Assembly (NCBI GenBank): GCA_963575745.1
Contig: CAUYUJ010017806.1
Location: 122,501 to 186,500 of the forward strand
From: Prorocentrum cordatum
Lineage: Eukaryota > Sar > Dinophyceae > Prorocentrales > Prorocentraceae
Direction of reading: 5' to 3'
Length of the DNA stretch: 64,000 nucleotides
A model generated the notes under the pieces. The model saw nothing but the letters and a program-made list of their open reading frames with translations, made no database searches and was not told where the DNA came from. This document shows, in pieces, positions 31,069 through 43,709 of this stretch. Made by a program: the position numbers and the translations under genes. Position 1 is the stretch's first letter. Every line of letters begins with the position of its first letter.

Positions 31069-31680
31069 GGTTTCATCCAGAGGAACGAACGACGGCAGCA
31101 CGCCAGGCACTTGGGGGGCCGGACGGACCCTGGCAGGCACTACCCGACAGCACTTCAATTGGACGGGTGGAGGAATACAGCGCAGTGGAAATGGTACCAC
31201 CGCGGAATCGACGAGACGATCTCCCTGGACAGCACGGATGAACACTGGCACTCCTGGGCCACATATTACGGGAAGCGTGGCGACATCACAAATTCCACAG
31301 CTGGTTAGCCACGACGCGAAGCGACGCGCAGGCGTGCGGGACTGCCCAGTACGACGCGAAACGGCTCAATGCCGTCATCACCAGTGCGCAGGAGCACCCG
31401 TCTACTCTGGCGGTGCTCACGGGAGGCTTTGTGCCACTTGCTGTTTTCGAGCGGGGCCAAGGGAACGGCCCTTCGATGGAATGCCCACGGTGTGCAGGCG
31501 CTGTGCCAACGACGGACCACGTGGTGTGGGAGTGTCAAGGAGAGGCGTTCTGGGACTGGCTTTGCGCCCGCCCCAAGGACGCTCTCCAGAGACGCCTGGG
31601 CTGGCCCACGGGCGATTTACGACGGAAGGGAGTGGAACAGCGCTTGCTGTTGCGGGTGGCAGATTCCAGGACCGCAATAT
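31069..31680 (+). pseudogene. non-LTR retrotransposon (LINE) ORF2 C-terminal fragment
   Basis: The 3' part reads, in one frame from about 31345, QYDAKRLNAVITSAQEHP, then MECPRCAGAVPTTDHVVWEC, then LQRRLGWPTG. This Cys-Cys-His-Cys pattern ending in HvvWEC is typical of the end of LINE ORF2 proteins. The upstream part (ALQLDGWRNTAQWKWYHRG) fits the region before it but is in another frame and ends in a stop at about 31305. No RT catalytic motif is present, so the copy is 5'-truncated and broken. Confidence 0.6.
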
Positions 31681-32145
31681 TGGATCACAGATACGGTGGG
31701 GCTTGTCACAGGTGTTGTGGTGCCCACGGGGACCTCTAGCCGCTATTTTGTTTCACAGGTACGGTGGTGCTCGTCGCGAGTATTTTCGTACTGACGGGGA
31801 TCTCTTGCCGCTATTTTTTATCACAAGTGCGGTGGTGCTCGTCACGGGTATTCTTCGTACCGTAATGTTGGTTCACAGGTACGGTGGTGCTCATCGCAAA
31901 ATTTCTTGTGCCGACGGTGACTTTTTACCGCGGCTGGTGCTCATCCCAGGCATTCTGACGCCAGAAGGTCCATCTTGTGCCGTTGGGGCCTCCTACCGCT
32001 AAGTAGATTCACAGGTACGGTGGCTGTTCACGTGTTTTTTTGGCTGACGTGGACTTGACCGCGGACTTGGGTTACAGATGCGGTGTTGTTGGCATTTGAT
32101 TGCCCTCGATCACAAGTGTGGGTATGACGTGCGGCGGTGCTCGTC
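31678..32145 (+). repeat. 70-bp tandem repeat after the LINE fragment
   Basis: About six diverged units with TTCACAGGTACGGTGGTGCT and ACGGGGANCTCTNGCCGCTA. It could be the repetitive 3' tail of the LINE or an independent array. Confidence 0.75.
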
Positions 32146-32214
32146 ACATCTGTGTTTGCGCCCATTGAGGTTGTAACCCGCCATTCCTATCAGCCCCAAG
32201 TCACTTTGCTTGGG

Positions 32215-33016
32215 GCTTCCGTCAGGCGAGGTCGTCGTGAAGGCCTTCGTCTTTGCCGACGTACTTACTGCAAGGTTTCCAAACATGTACCAGGCACAGG
32301 CGCTGGGATGGGAATCCTGCTGATCTCCACGGTCCGCGAGGAGTGCCCGGAACGCATCATGGAGCCTTTCAGTATTATCCTCAGCCCAAAGAGTTTAGGA
32401 TATTGTCGTGTAGCCGTACAACGCCGTCCATTCTTTCCACCAGCTCGTGGGGAACGCGGTCACATGTTGTTTTCTGTTGGCTAACGAGGCGCTTTAGGAT
32501 ATCTGTGTCCAGGCGTTGAAGCTGACGACTCCGACGTACGGGGGCCTGAACCACCTCGTGAGCGCGGCGATCAGTGGCGTGACCGCGTGCCTGCGTTTCC
32601 CTGGGCAGCTCAATTGTGTTTTGCGAAAAATTACCGTGGGTCAGATCCCGTTCCCGCGCCTGCACTTCTTCATGACGGAGCCGTGACAGTCCCTGAGCTG
32701 ACCCAGCAAATGTTCGATGTCGTGCAGGTCAGCTCCCGTCGTATTCATTGCAGAAGTACTGCCCGCGATGGCAGATGTTCGATGCGAAAAACATGACGTT
32801 CGCGGCAGACCCGCGTCGCGGTCGCTACTTGACAGCCGCGGCGCTCTTTCGCGGTTGCATGTCCACGAAGGAAGTTGACCCGCAGGTGTTGAATGTGCAC
32901 AATTGTAAGTCGTCGTACTTCGCCGAGTGATCCCGGACAACATCAAATCGTCAGTTTGCGACGCTGCCCGAAAGGATTGAAGATGGCGGTGGCCATTGCT
33001 GGCAATTCTACAGTCG
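32215..33016 (+). pseudogene. beta-tubulin pseudogene, 5' piece
   Basis: By eye, all blocks are beta-tubulin in correct order: [31 protein letters not shown], a NEAL...DIC block, [86 protein letters not shown]. Damage includes TAG at 32411 and 32495 in place of sense codons, TGA at 32684, frameshifts near 32300, 32390, 32930 and 32975, loss of about 15 codons after HFFM, and a 65-bp insertion at 32719-32783. It starts inside the gene, so it is 5'-truncated. The 3' end continues at 35955. Confidence 0.88.
32719..32783 (+). repeat. 65-bp insertion with 10-bp direct repeats in the tubulin pseudogene
   Basis: ATGTTCGATG at 32710 recurs at 32775, so 65 bp were added with a duplicated flank, as at an insertion site. 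No placement within the repeat gives GT-AG or GC-AG ends, so it is not a normal intron. Confidence 0.7.
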
Positions 33017-33039
33017 GATCGGCACGGTGGCACCGGAGG

Positions 33040-33530
<491 letters not shown>

Positions 33531-33780
33531 TACATGTATATCTACACCTACATCTACATCGACACCTACATCTACATCTGGACCTACATCTACATCTACA
33601 CCTACAGCTACATCTACATCTACACCTGCATCTACATCTACATCTACATCAACAGCGAGATCTACATCTACATTTACATCTACATCTACACCTACATCTA
33701 CACCTACATCTACATCTACACCTACATCTACATCTACATCTACATGTACATCTTCATATATAGATACAGCAGCAGCAGCA
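33531..33780. repeat. CTACAT/CTACAC hexamer repeat
   Basis: About 250 bp of ACATCT and ACACCT hexamers; one frame reads alternating Tyr-Ile. Confidence 0.95.
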
Positions 33781-33784
33781 ATAG

Positions 33785-34020
33785 TGAATGCTGTGCTGCG
33801 CTATGCTATGCTCTATGCTATGCTATGCTGCGCAATGCTATGCTGGGCTAGGCTAGGCAAGGCTATGCTATGCTATGCTATGCTGCGCTATGCTATGCTG
33901 CGCTATGCTATGCTATGCTATGCTATGCTATGCTATGCTATGCTATGCTATGCTATGCTTTTGCTTTGCCTTCGCTTTTGCCTTCACTTTTGCCTTTGCT
34001 TTTGCTTTTGCTTGTCACCC
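33785..34020. repeat. ATGCT pentamer array, then TTTGCC-rich run
   Basis: Copies of TATGC(TATGCTATGC) to 33958, then GCTTTTGCCTT-like repeats. The variant block CTGCGCAATGCTATGCTGGG also appears at 34710. Confidence 0.95.
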
Positions 34021-34212
34021 AGGGAGCGCAACTGGGTGAACCGCGCGTTTGCTTTTACCTTTGCTGTTGCTTTTGCTTGGCTCCCAGGGGGCTGGGGGAA
34101 CCGCCCGGGGCGGTTTGCACTGCCCGGCCCCTTTAAACCAAGCGAGTAAGAACCCTTCTAGGCAGAGCCTAGGTAGGGAATAGTTGTAATACGAATAATA
34201 CATATAAGGGAA

Positions 34213-34326
34213 ATTATCCCAGTGCGACCCTACCTAGGAGTTGGAGCCTCTAGGAAAGCAACATTAGAAGGAGCGGTAATCGCCGTCCTCCTCCTTCTCC
34301 TCATCGTCGTAGTTGTAGCAGTAGCG

Positions 34327-34379
<53 letters not shown>

Positions 34380-34418
34380 CGTAGTCGTAGTCGTAGTCGT
34401 AGTCGTAGTCGTAGTCGT

Positions 34419-34487
<69 letters not shown>

Positions 34488-34760
34488 CGGGTTTCATGTC
34501 TCCTGGCCGGTGCTATGTGCGAAACCTTCGTGAATCCTAAGGACTCAAGCTGCCCCACTAAGGGCTCAAGCTGGCCCACAGACGGACAACATGCATGGAA
34601 CATACGTGCGCACACACATATAAGTTCATGTATATTTGTATAGCAGCAGCAATCGTGGATGCTGTTCTGCGCTATGCTATGCTAATGCTATGCTCTGCTC
34701 TGCTATGCTATGCTGCGCAATGCTATGCTGGGCTAGGCTAGTCTGTGCTAGGCTAGGCTA
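34213..34760. repeat. segmental duplication, copy 2
   Basis: Repeats the blocks of 33164-33860: ATTATCCCAGTGCGACCCTA at 34213, (GTA)n/(GTC)n at 34325-34485, AGCAGCAGCAAT at 34643, and the ATGCT block to 34755. Offset is about 1,049 bp at the left edge. Confidence 0.85.
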
Positions 34761-34769
34761 TGCCATAAT

Positions 34770-35170
34770 AAGAATACTGATATTCATAAGAGGAGCAATA
34801 CTACTACCAATCATAATGATAATGATAATAACGATAATCATAATGATACGAATAATGGTAATCATGACAATGATAATAATTTCAATAAGAAGAATGTACA
34901 TACTAACAAGAAGGACAACCATAACAAACATACTCACACTAATCAAGCATAGTGATATGAAACATGAGAGTAATACTAACAATAATAATACTCATAGTAA
35001 TAATAGTACAATAATAATAACAATAATACTAATAATGCTAATAATAATACCAATATTAATACTACTAATAATAATAATGATCATAATAACAATAAAAATA
35101 ATAATGATGATAATAATAATGATAATAATAATGATAATAATAATACAACAAGAACAATAATATTAAAAAC
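34770..35170. repeat. AAT/GATAAT A+T-rich microsatellite
   Basis: About 400 bp of AATAATNAT repeats, the most AT-rich stretch of the window. Confidence 0.92.
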
Positions 35171-35213
35171 AAGAGGAAGAAGAAAGAAGGACCTGGCCGC
35201 GGCGGCGCGCTAG

Positions 35214-35618
35214 GCGGGCGATGATGATAAGAGGAGGCGGAAACTGGAGCCAGAGGAGCTGGGCCGCGGGGGCCACCCGGCGACGACGGCGTCCAGACCG
35301 AAAATGGAGGTGGAGGAGGACGACTGGTTGCCGCCCCCGGCGGGCGACTCCGACGGCGAGGAGATGGAGCTGAGTGGCGAGGTGCTCGGCCTGCGCTTCG
35401 AGGAGCCCTTCGAGCAGATGGTGCAAGTCCTGGTGAAGGCCCAGGCTCTGGAGAAGAGGACGGCTCGGCAGAGGTTCCCAGCTTTGCCGCAGTGGATGTT
35501 CACCGGCGATGGGCAGCTCATGGGTGCTGTACCCGAGTGGAGTCACATGGAGGGTGTGTGGTCTGTCCGGCTGGGCTCCCGCATGCTGACGAAACTGCAT
35601 CGGGCTGCGTACGTGTAG
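35214..35618 (+). CDS. exon-like ORF, unknown acidic protein
   Basis: A 134-codon frame directly follows GCGCTAG|G, the AG|G acceptor type used elsewhere in the window; it includes an ATG at 35304. The encoded segment is mixed and protein-like: basic start (DDDKRRRKLEPEE), acidic stretch (MEVEEDDWLPPPAGDSDGEE), then LRFEEPFEQMVQVLVKAQAL, probably helical, and a Trp-rich end, with strong GC3. No family is recognised. It sits inside the DNA that interrupts the tubulin pseudogene, so it may itself be a captured exon. Confidence 0.45.
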   Translation, partial: AGDDDKRRRKLEPEELGRGGHPATTASRPKMEVEEDDWLPPPAGDSDGEEMELSGEVLGLRFEEPFEQMVQVLVKAQALEKRTARQRFPALPQWMFTGDGQLMGAVPEWSHMEGVWSVRLGSRMLTKLHRAAYV

Positions 35619-35954
35619 ACTTTCAGGGAGATCGCGACGAAGCCGTTCTGGTTCCCAGGAGCGGCAGGGCCAGAGGCGCGGGGCTCCACGTCTTCGATCC
35701 AATGGTGGGCAGCACGATGATCTCGTGCATGCCGAAGTAACTGTTCATTTTGTTCGGTGTCTACAGAGGCAGGCGGCCGACAGAGTGGTCAGTGAGGAAG
35801 TGGCCACTGTGGGGCTGGTCATCTTCTGCATCGTGATGCTACTCGGAGCTGTCAGTGCGCCCCGGTGCTGTGCCAGTTCCTTATCCGTCTGAGTTCTCGG
35901 CTTCGCAGCTCGGCGCTCGCGTTGGTTCCAGGGCATGTGCCCCAATTTCGTGCC

Positions 35955-36153
35955 AGTCGCTATCCAAGAAATGTTTCAGCGTGAAGCAGGATGTTTCACT
36001 GCCATGTTCCGGCGCAAGGCGATCCTTCATTGGTACACATGGGAGGTCATGGACGAGATGGAGTTCACCGAGGCCGAGAGTAATATGAACGACGTGGTTT
36101 CCGAGTGCCAGCAGTGCCAGGACGCCGCCGCCGAAGAGGATGGCGAGCAGTGA
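35955..36153 (+). pseudogene. beta-tubulin pseudogene, 3' piece
   Basis: One open frame covering the tubulin C-terminus: [40 protein letters not shown], then an acidic tail and TGA at 36151. It differs from canonical beta-tubulin at normally invariant sites (Gly-Glu-Gly to Trp-Glu-Val; two Tyr to Cys near the tail). It picks up within a codon or two of where the 32.2-33.0 kb piece stops. Confidence 0.88.
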
Positions 36154-36364
36154 TGGCGTCACTGTCTCGCTGTGGCCAGCCTCCGAGGTCGGGCAACGGA
36201 TGTGTGAGCAAATCAGTGCTGATGAGCCGTCGGCCAAGTGCATGTCTATGCATGTTAAGTCGCCGTTTCCCCGCTCGCCGCGAGAATTCGCCTGGAGCTC
36301 GGACGGCCAGACTGCTGGACGGTCTTCCCCATATACGAACAAAAGAGGCGACGTTCGCATGCGG

Positions 36365-36590
36365 CACCCGGGCCTGTGTCGGCACAAACCTCGCGCGTTT
36401 CATGGTCCCATAGGGAATTCCACCTGAATCCCCAACAGCACAGCTTGCATGCGCTCCCCATTATTACTAGTACGGTTCACCTCTCACGCGTTTCGTGCCC
36501 CAGGGGGAGCTCCACCGAAAGCCTTTCTCACGACGCGGAACTCACAACTGCAGATGGTTGGGTCCTTCGCCAAGATTTTTTCTTATGTTG
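36365..36590 (+). repeat. short family-A array remnant with conserved tail
   Basis: Two to three diverged units (TTTCATGGTCCCATAGGG, CGTGCCCCAGGGGGAGCTCC) followed by the tail ACTGCAGATGGTTGGGTCCT and TCGCCAAGATTTTTTC at 36548-36582. Confidence 0.8.
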
Positions 36591-36836
36591 TCGGAAGGAG
36601 GGTGGGAATGGGTGGGGCCCAATGATTCTCCCGAGCTGCCAATCTTGACTTCTACTCGTACTCTTGCCTTCGTTCCTGCCATTCCTCCTTGCGTCATGCT
36701 CCACTTTCCTCTCCCCCTGTCTGCGTCACCCTATCTTTCTATCGACGCTCACTTCTGTCCTTTGGGCCTGTGTGGGGCGTGGGGGGGGGGGGCTGGTTGC
36801 CTTGGGCATTTTCCTTTCCCCTGCTCCTACCCGAAG
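36591..36836. other. spacer with G-run
   Basis: C/T-rich DNA and a run of about 14 G near 36780. It ends in a polypyrimidine tract and CCGAAG|G. No gene. Confidence 0.4.
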
Positions 36837-36965
36837 GACAACAGGGGCTTCCGGTCGCCCAGCAAGAGCCAGAGCCCAGCCAAGTACCTCTACCCAGAGG
36901 AGTTTGCGAAGCGCGGCGCCCTGCAGGAGAGCCGGGCTCGGGGCTGTGCACAGACAGCCGCAGGA
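36837..36965 (+). CDS. candidate exon, Ser/Lys-rich, unknown product
   Basis: After a pyrimidine-rich stretch and an AG|G junction, the frame reads DNRGFRSPSKSQSPAKYLYP, then EEFAKRGALQESRARG, with GC-rich third positions. It looks like an exon of an RS- or SP-rich protein. The downstream edge is uncertain. No family is recognised. Confidence 0.35.
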
Positions 36966-37620
36966 GGTAGCCCCCACTGGCCTCAACAAGCTCCCCGAGA
37001 AGTCCAGGGCAGTCAAGAGTCAGGCCCGTCTCCGCCGGCGCCTCTTAGGGCGCTCCGCGCCACGGGTTTTGGTGAATTGAAGCCTCGCTGGGCCGCACCA
37101 CAACCAGGACATGGAGGAGGAAGGGGGAGGGATAATGATGGGGGTTGCAGTGGAGGGGCAGGGGCCTGGAAGGGCCGGGGGGCTTGGACGGCAGGGGAGG
37201 GGGACTGGCAGGGGTCTGCACAGGCAGCGCGAAGAGAAGCCACGCCGACCCCCCTTCGCAACTTTCTCTCGCTCTGGCGCGGGCGGAGTCCCGTGCCGGT
37301 TGAGGCCAGCCGCGATTATTTCCTGGGGCTTCTTGTGCGCAGCCCCAAGCCTTGCCGCCGCAGGAGCAGCGGCGGTCGCCTTCCTATTCCCCCAGGCCGG
37401 GAGGCGTTGCCGGCCACGGCGCCCGCGAGCACCAGTGGCGGTGCAGCCAAGGGGGGCGCGGTCGCATGGCCGGGCACGTTTTTTTGGACATCGTGTTTGG
37501 CAGAAAGGGGCAGGGAGGAGGAGGATGAGGAGGAGGAGCAGGAGGAGGAGGAGGAGGAGGAGGAGGAGGATGAGGAGGATGAGGATGAGGAGGAAGATGA
37601 GGAACAGGAGGAGTAGGAAC
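36966..37620. other. unassigned, ending in GAG microsatellite
   Basis: GC-rich unique sequence with frames open on both strands. GGA/GAG/GAT triplets occupy 37505-37615. Confidence 0.5.
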
Positions 37621-40600
37621 ACCACGATTACATATGCAAGCTGCCCACCTAGCCTTTTCTCGATGCTGGCACAGGCGCACATGGATACCCGGTTTACTGC
37701 GAGGATATGTCCCAAGGTGCAAGGGCGACTTTTGGATCTTGACTACATGCCAGCCTCGCCGATATCATTTTCGCCACATTTCTTACCACCATGTGTGGCC
37801 ATATGATAATGGAAGGCTTGTTTATGGGCGTGTTCATTTTTTTGATTGTATGTCATTTTCCCTGGGCATCACCAACTGGAGCTGGAGACGCCATACGATG
37901 CCACATATTCAGACGAGACATGTTTTGTATTGTGATCGGCGACGGCAATCCATACCGGATTACGGCAGAATGCTCTCACATCGAGCCATGATGTCGGCAT
38001 ATCGCAAGTCTTCATTTGTATACAAGGCCGCAGCGCAGCAGCAATAATTTGGTCCTGTTGCGCACGGGACGGGGAGGTCTTCCTCGACAGCATCGAGAAG
38101 CCAAGCCAGAGGTCGAGCACCGACAGGTCCAGACATCCCTGGCCGCGGCGCCGCTACGCTAGGGCTGAGGCTTGGATATGCAATACTTCGTTCAGCTAGC
38201 CCATGCGTTGGCCCTCTCTAGATTCAATACGATGGCGAAGAATGGACTGGCCAGACCGTCAAAAACAAAACTACATTACATTGCGCGTGCACGAACCTGT
38301 ACAAGGCAGCCGCGAAAGTGCGCGATCACGCGACCAGCAATATCGCGGACAAGCATGTGCTCGATAATGCCGACCGGCTGGTTTTGGAACCGCGCTTCTG
38401 AGTCAAACTGCGCTAGCACGCGAGGCAAAGGGATCCAGACAACCGCTGTACCTACCGTGCATGTCATTCCTCTGCGGAGGAAGCTGGATGCATACGCTCT
38501 CCGATGACTTCATGTATGATCGGAGTTCCACGATCCAGCGAACACCAGACACACGAACGGAACGGAAACATGAGCATTTTTATGAATCAACGAATTTACC
38601 TAGGCTTGCAGCTATATGAGACCCTATGGACGTCTGCTCCACAATGTTTCCAGAAAATCATATTGCACGCCCGCTCAGAACTAACTCGACTACACAAATG
38701 CATCGAACACGGATTCTGTAAGGTATGCGCAATGAGTTCGCATACCAGACCAAGGCTCAGCATCTCCCCGCGTTCGGGAAACAACGATGTGCGCAACGGG
38801 TGCGTCTTCACAAGCGCCATATTACCTCTGTGCAGAATCGCGAATCCAGACGAGACTAACAAACAGCAAAGCACATGCTGACCACATGAAGTATATGCCG
38901 AGGCGGAATGGGGAGATCGTAGAAGAACGCACCGGCAGAACCAGTGCCAGTGAGCATGAGGATCAAAGCGGCGCGCGCGTCACGAAGGTGACAAGACGAT
39001 GCTCTGCTGCCACACTCAACTCCCTGCGCCCCCTTTCTCGGGCACTTATATACCATCCTTTGAGCTGATACGTTGGCTCGACGGATGTTGCATTTTCCAG
39101 GTGACTGGCCTGAGCCAGCGAGCGAGGTACACCAGGGCAACCTACTGCAGCCGTAAGTGTAGCAGCAAACAATGTCTGATTGCGTTTGTGTGCGTAGGCA
39201 GTGGTTGCACGCGCGGTCGCCTGCGGGATCTGGTCGAGTGCCAGGTGGAGTCGCTTGCGCACCAGAGGGCGGTGCACTGAGACCCTGCGAGGCGCGCCCG
39301 CTTCTCGGTCTCCAAATGGCGCAATAGCTGCGAGCAAAAGAGCGCAGATGCCAGTTCGCAGTGAGTTGCTGCGGGTGGTGCTGGAGGCACTCTCAGAAGT
39401 GGTGCAGCTTGCAATACATGCGACTGTGGAACACCAGGCAACGCTTACCTGGATACTTATAGGTGCGTCAACTTGGAAGTTATTCGAGACACGGGAGCTC
39501 GTGCGCAGCTCGCGCATTTGCGCGATCAGTTTTGCCCAGGTCAATGCGGGGCCCGAAGTAGGGGGCCGAGGACGTTGCCATGCGTGCAAATCCCTGCACA
39601 CCATGCGATTGGGTGAGAATTGATAGGCCAGGCGTACAGTAGCGACCATTCTGGACATGCTATGTCTATTGATTGCAATGGGGGCGCCCGCAACTTCAGG
39701 ACGTCCCCGCAAAAGGAGTATCCGCGCTAGCTCTGCCCTTTGCGGGGCATCTGTTCAGTTATATTTGGGCTTTTGGGCGCGTCTGGAAGTCAGCGTCCCA
39801 AATTCGCTAAGGTCCCCGAGTCTGTTTGGGGGGGCATCTCCACACTTGGTGCAGTGATAGAGGCTTAGCAATGCCGAGATCAGGGAGGGGGGGCCCTGCG
39901 CGCGTTCCGATTTTGGCAGTGGCGCTCCCAGTGCGCTGGTGGCCCTGGCCCAAGTGGCAGGATCGCTCGGTCGTGCCCCCCCGGAAGAATGGCCTGAGCC
40001 GCCGCGCCGCAACTCGCGACGTGCTCCAGCGCCATGGCGAGGCCGCGCGCCGTCGCCATCGAAGAGCATGCCAACGCCCAGCGCAGTTCATTTGCCCTAG
40101 TGATATGATCTTGGACACCATGCGTTGTAAGAAACGCGAAACTGATCGGGCGCGTGGATGCAGAGAGGGTCGACACGGCTGCCGCGCCTCTGAGTCTGGC
40201 TCGATGCGAATTGCCCTGGGCGCGCCGACGCCAGCGCAATTCGTTATATGAGCGACAGCATCGCTACTCGTGCAACTGCCGCGCCGTTGTCGTCGACGCC
40301 CCATGTTTGCAGGGCCCTCGTCGAAGTTTGGCTCTTACTGCTATTCGCGCGTGGGCGTGCGCCCCAGAGAGCTGGGCCGTTAGTATTCTGCCGGGCCTGC
40401 TCAAAGTGCTCGCGGTGGCGTAGCGGTGTTTCGCAGGAGCCGGCGCCCGCGTCGGCGGGGATAGTGTGCCGTGCTTTTTCTGCCGCAAGTTCATGGAGAC
40501 CGCCTGGTGCGAAATGTGACAGGCGTCGTCGGGTCCACCCAGGGTGGCCGTCGCCGCCGTGCAGCCCGAGGTCGCGGTGTAGTCGGAGGAACTTCGCCAG

Positions 40601-41930
40601 GTGGGCCCCCCCGCCCTTTGTCGTCTGATCCCGTCGTGCATCCTGGGAGGTCGGGGGGCATTCGCGGTGCGTGAGTTTTGATAGTTGCGAATATGTACGG
40701 GGTGCCTGTTGCGCGCGGTGTCCAGTTGCGATCGCAAATCCATCTTGGCTTACTGCTGTCGCATGGCCTGCTTCTTAATCGGTGCGACTCGCGGTCGATG
40801 CATCGGGCCCTTGGGAGGACATGCCCGGTCTCGCGCTGGTTTCTTCTCCTCTGCCCGCAGGCTTGGGCGTTGCTTTCGGTGCGCCAGCGGGTCGCTTGCG
40901 CTCGGCGGCGATGCAACTCGCTTTGCTATTTCTGCGATGCGCCATTCGGAGGGGCGGGCGCTATCGTCGTGCTGGGATGCGCCGCGACCGCAGGGCATTC
41001 GCCGACGACGCGGGTGCTCGGTTACCTCGCAATGCCGCGCGGCCGGGCAGCGTGGAGGTCGACGCCGACGAGGGCGGCAACCGATGCCCCCGCTTGTCCG
41101 TCAGACGCAATGCCATCAGTCTCAACCTGCTTCCTACGCCGTGCTACTACCAGGTGGTCATGAGTGCCCGTGTGCGCCGTGCTAACACCTCGCGCCTCGT
41201 AGCGTTTGCACACCACGTACTATGTCATTCATCACTCTTGGGAAGCGCAGTGTTGGCCGACGTGGGTCCTGCCGTGCCTGCGCTCGGCGGTGGTCTGGGC
41301 GAATTGGCAGTTTTTCTTTGGCGCGCCTTCCTCTGTGCAGTATACAACATCGGGGCCCTATTGCATTTGCTCCAACCGCCAATCCGCGCTATTCGCTGCG
41401 CGTCTTTCCCTCGATCCGCCGCCGACCTCGCGTGTGCTTCAGCATCTGCCGCAGCTGCGCCGTCGAGCGCGCCGAGTCTTTGGCGCGGGTTTCAACGTCA
41501 TATCTTGGCCTGCGCGACTTGTCGCTACTGACGTGGCCAGTACTTCTGTGCGGCAGTTCTACGCGTTTGCAGTCGGAGTCTGGATCGTTTCGCGTCTTGG
41601 CTAGAGAAAGTGAGGCCAAATTACGATGGGCATCTTAATGGGTAAGAGCGATGCCGTCTCGAGACGCGTGCGCGTGGCGGATGCGAAGGACGTGATGTGC
41701 CGCCAAACCAAAGGCCCGTGCAATTGTGCGACCACAATGTACAAGGCCACGATCGACGGTGGCACGTCGCCCCACCCTGATGCTTGACCAGGCTCTAACC
41801 ATGATGCCACCGCGGGACGGCGGCGACTTGTGCGGATATGGAATGGCCGGTACGTTTCCAGTGTATGTGAATCAGTCATCATGCGCTGAACTTGTGGCTC
41901 GCGTTGGGCGCGGGGGACTTCGCGTAGAAC
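37621..41930. other. 4.3 kb of unique sequence without recognisable genes
   Basis: The largest repeat-poor stretch. Open frames of 60-250 codons overlap on both strands, for example 38963-39712 minus, 39201-39623 plus and 40782-41531 plus. Codon patterns do not favour one over another. The minus frame 38276-38467 (LPRVLAQFDSEARFQNQPVG...) looks most protein-like but matches nothing I know. Introns may hide a gene. Confidence 0.45.
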
Positions 41931-42880
41931 GTGGGGGGAAGGCTTTCCGTGGGCCCGCCCCGAGTCCATTCCCTAGTCCCGCCGTAGCCCCGCCCGTAGG
42001 CCTAACTCAGATTTCCCTTCGGCCCCCCAGGGATCTCTCCCAAGCGCTTCTTTGGTCTGCTCAAGGCCCAGTCCCCGTTCCCTTTGGCATGGCCTCCATT
42101 TGCCTCCGAGTTTCTCGGCTGTTGCCCTGCCTTTCCCTTCGCCCGCCCCCGGGCCTGCCCCCTGGGCCTGCGGGCTCGCCCCTGGGCCATCCCCCGCCCC
42201 CTTTCCCGCCCGCCCGACCTGCGTGTTAGCCCGCCCCAGTCCGATGCGCGGTCCTCTTCGACGTCGCCCCGCACTTGCGCGCCCCGCGCGCCCGGCCCGG
42301 CCAGTATGTCCATGGGCCAGGTCAGGGCGCCCCCCCAGTGCCACTCCAGGCTTATCTGTAGGCCCCGCCCCCGGGCCTCTAACATTGGCGCGCCCCGTTC
42401 CGACGCGCCGACGCCTCGGCCTTTTCCCCCTGCTCCCGCGCGCCAGGACCGCGCGGCCAGGCCCGCGCGCCTGGCCGATCCGCCCGTCCGATCTGCGGTC
42501 GAATTCGACGGGGCCCCGCAGCTTTGATCTCCGCCCGCCAGACCCAACCCGCGTGTGGGGGCCCGCCTGTCCTACTTGACCTGCCTGTAAATGGCCGCCC
42601 GCTGCGTTCGCCTCGCCCGTTCGGGCCCGCCCGTCCGACGCGATTCGCCCGTTCGAGCTGCGGTCTCGGCATGCCCCATGCCGAAGGCCCTTGCCCTAGC
42701 TTCGTCTCGGCATGCCCCGTGCCGGCCCCCGGCCACCCTTATGTTTACCCCGCAGCCCTTCCCTTCGGCCAGCCGTGGGCTTGCCCCGATGACCTAGGGT
42801 GCGGCCTGCCCTTGAGCCGCTGGCGCTGCCCTAGGCCCTCGGGCATTGGGTGAGCCCTCGGGCAGCCCCCCCCATTCCCC
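41931..42880. other. CCCGCC-rich low-complexity region
   Basis: About 70% or more G+C with recurrent GCCCGCCC, CCCTTGCCC and TCGGCATGCCCC words. The open frames are Pro/Ala/Arg-rich by composition only. Confidence 0.6.
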
Positions 42881-43054
42881 CGTAGTTGTTGCCATACTTG
42901 AAGACGGCGCTAGTTGGTATACTCATTAACAACCACGCCAGGACTGCGCCGCGGATCGACTACACGAGGTCGTTGCTTGGCCTTGGAGAGCGGAGTCATG
43001 GACCCGCTATACATTTGGATGCGGTATCAAATATGAACCTCCGTTGGCGGCTCC

Positions 43055-43700
43055 CGCGGCTGCGTAAGCTTCATTCACGCCACAAGGGAGGAGCTTACGG
43101 GCCAGCTGCCGGCATTGGCCAGCGGCCAGCCTACACTGGAAACCATGCCAACAAAAACACCCTGCTCGCCTCCTGGGTGGCCTGGGTTTCTTGGGTTTCG
43201 ATGGTTTTGCGATGGAAGTCCTGGCGTTCCCACACCAGATGTCAATGGACGTCCTGGGGTCTCGGGTTGGGTTTCTGGTGGAAGGTTCCTTCTGTACGAG
43301 CTCCGATTGTACGCAGGCTTCATTAACAAAAACCACAGGCAAGGTGGCTGCGGCACAGCTGCCAGAATTGGCCCGTGGCCGGCCTACCACCTTCGTTGAC
43401 ATCGACGCCCGCACCACCATCGAGCAGGCGCCGTGGAGATTGGCGCTCTGCGTGCGACGCCGTACCAGATCCAGGAGGACTTGCATTTCCGTAGCCGGGA
43501 GAGATACAAGAGGAAACCATGCTTCCAGGGTGCCTTCGGTTCCTTTGATTTCGATGGTTTTGCGACGGACAAACGTGACGTCCCCATCCCACAAATCAAA
43601 GGACGTCCTGGGGTCTCATGGTTGGGTTTCTTGTGCAAGGTTTCTCGTGGTCGAGCTCCGACTGCATCTGGACGCCCCACCTTCTGGGCCTTGGCATGTA
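43055..43700. repeat. diverged segmental duplication, two copies
   Basis: GATTTCGATGGTTTTGCGA-like sequence occurs near 43197 and 43550, each followed by GACGTCCTGGGGTCTC. CAGCTGCCNGNATTGGCC occurs near 43100 and 43358. So blocks of about 250-360 bp are repeated. Confidence 0.75.
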
Positions 43701-43709
43701 ACCGATTTT

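Noticed and set aside
32719-32783. 65-bp segment as a functional intron
   Set aside because: No placement within the direct repeat gives GT-AG, GC-AG or GA-AG ends, and the host sequence is a pseudogene.
38963-39712. 249-aa minus-strand ORF as a gene
   Set aside because: A similar-length plus-strand frame overlaps it, there is no recognisable motif, and composition does not favour either strand.
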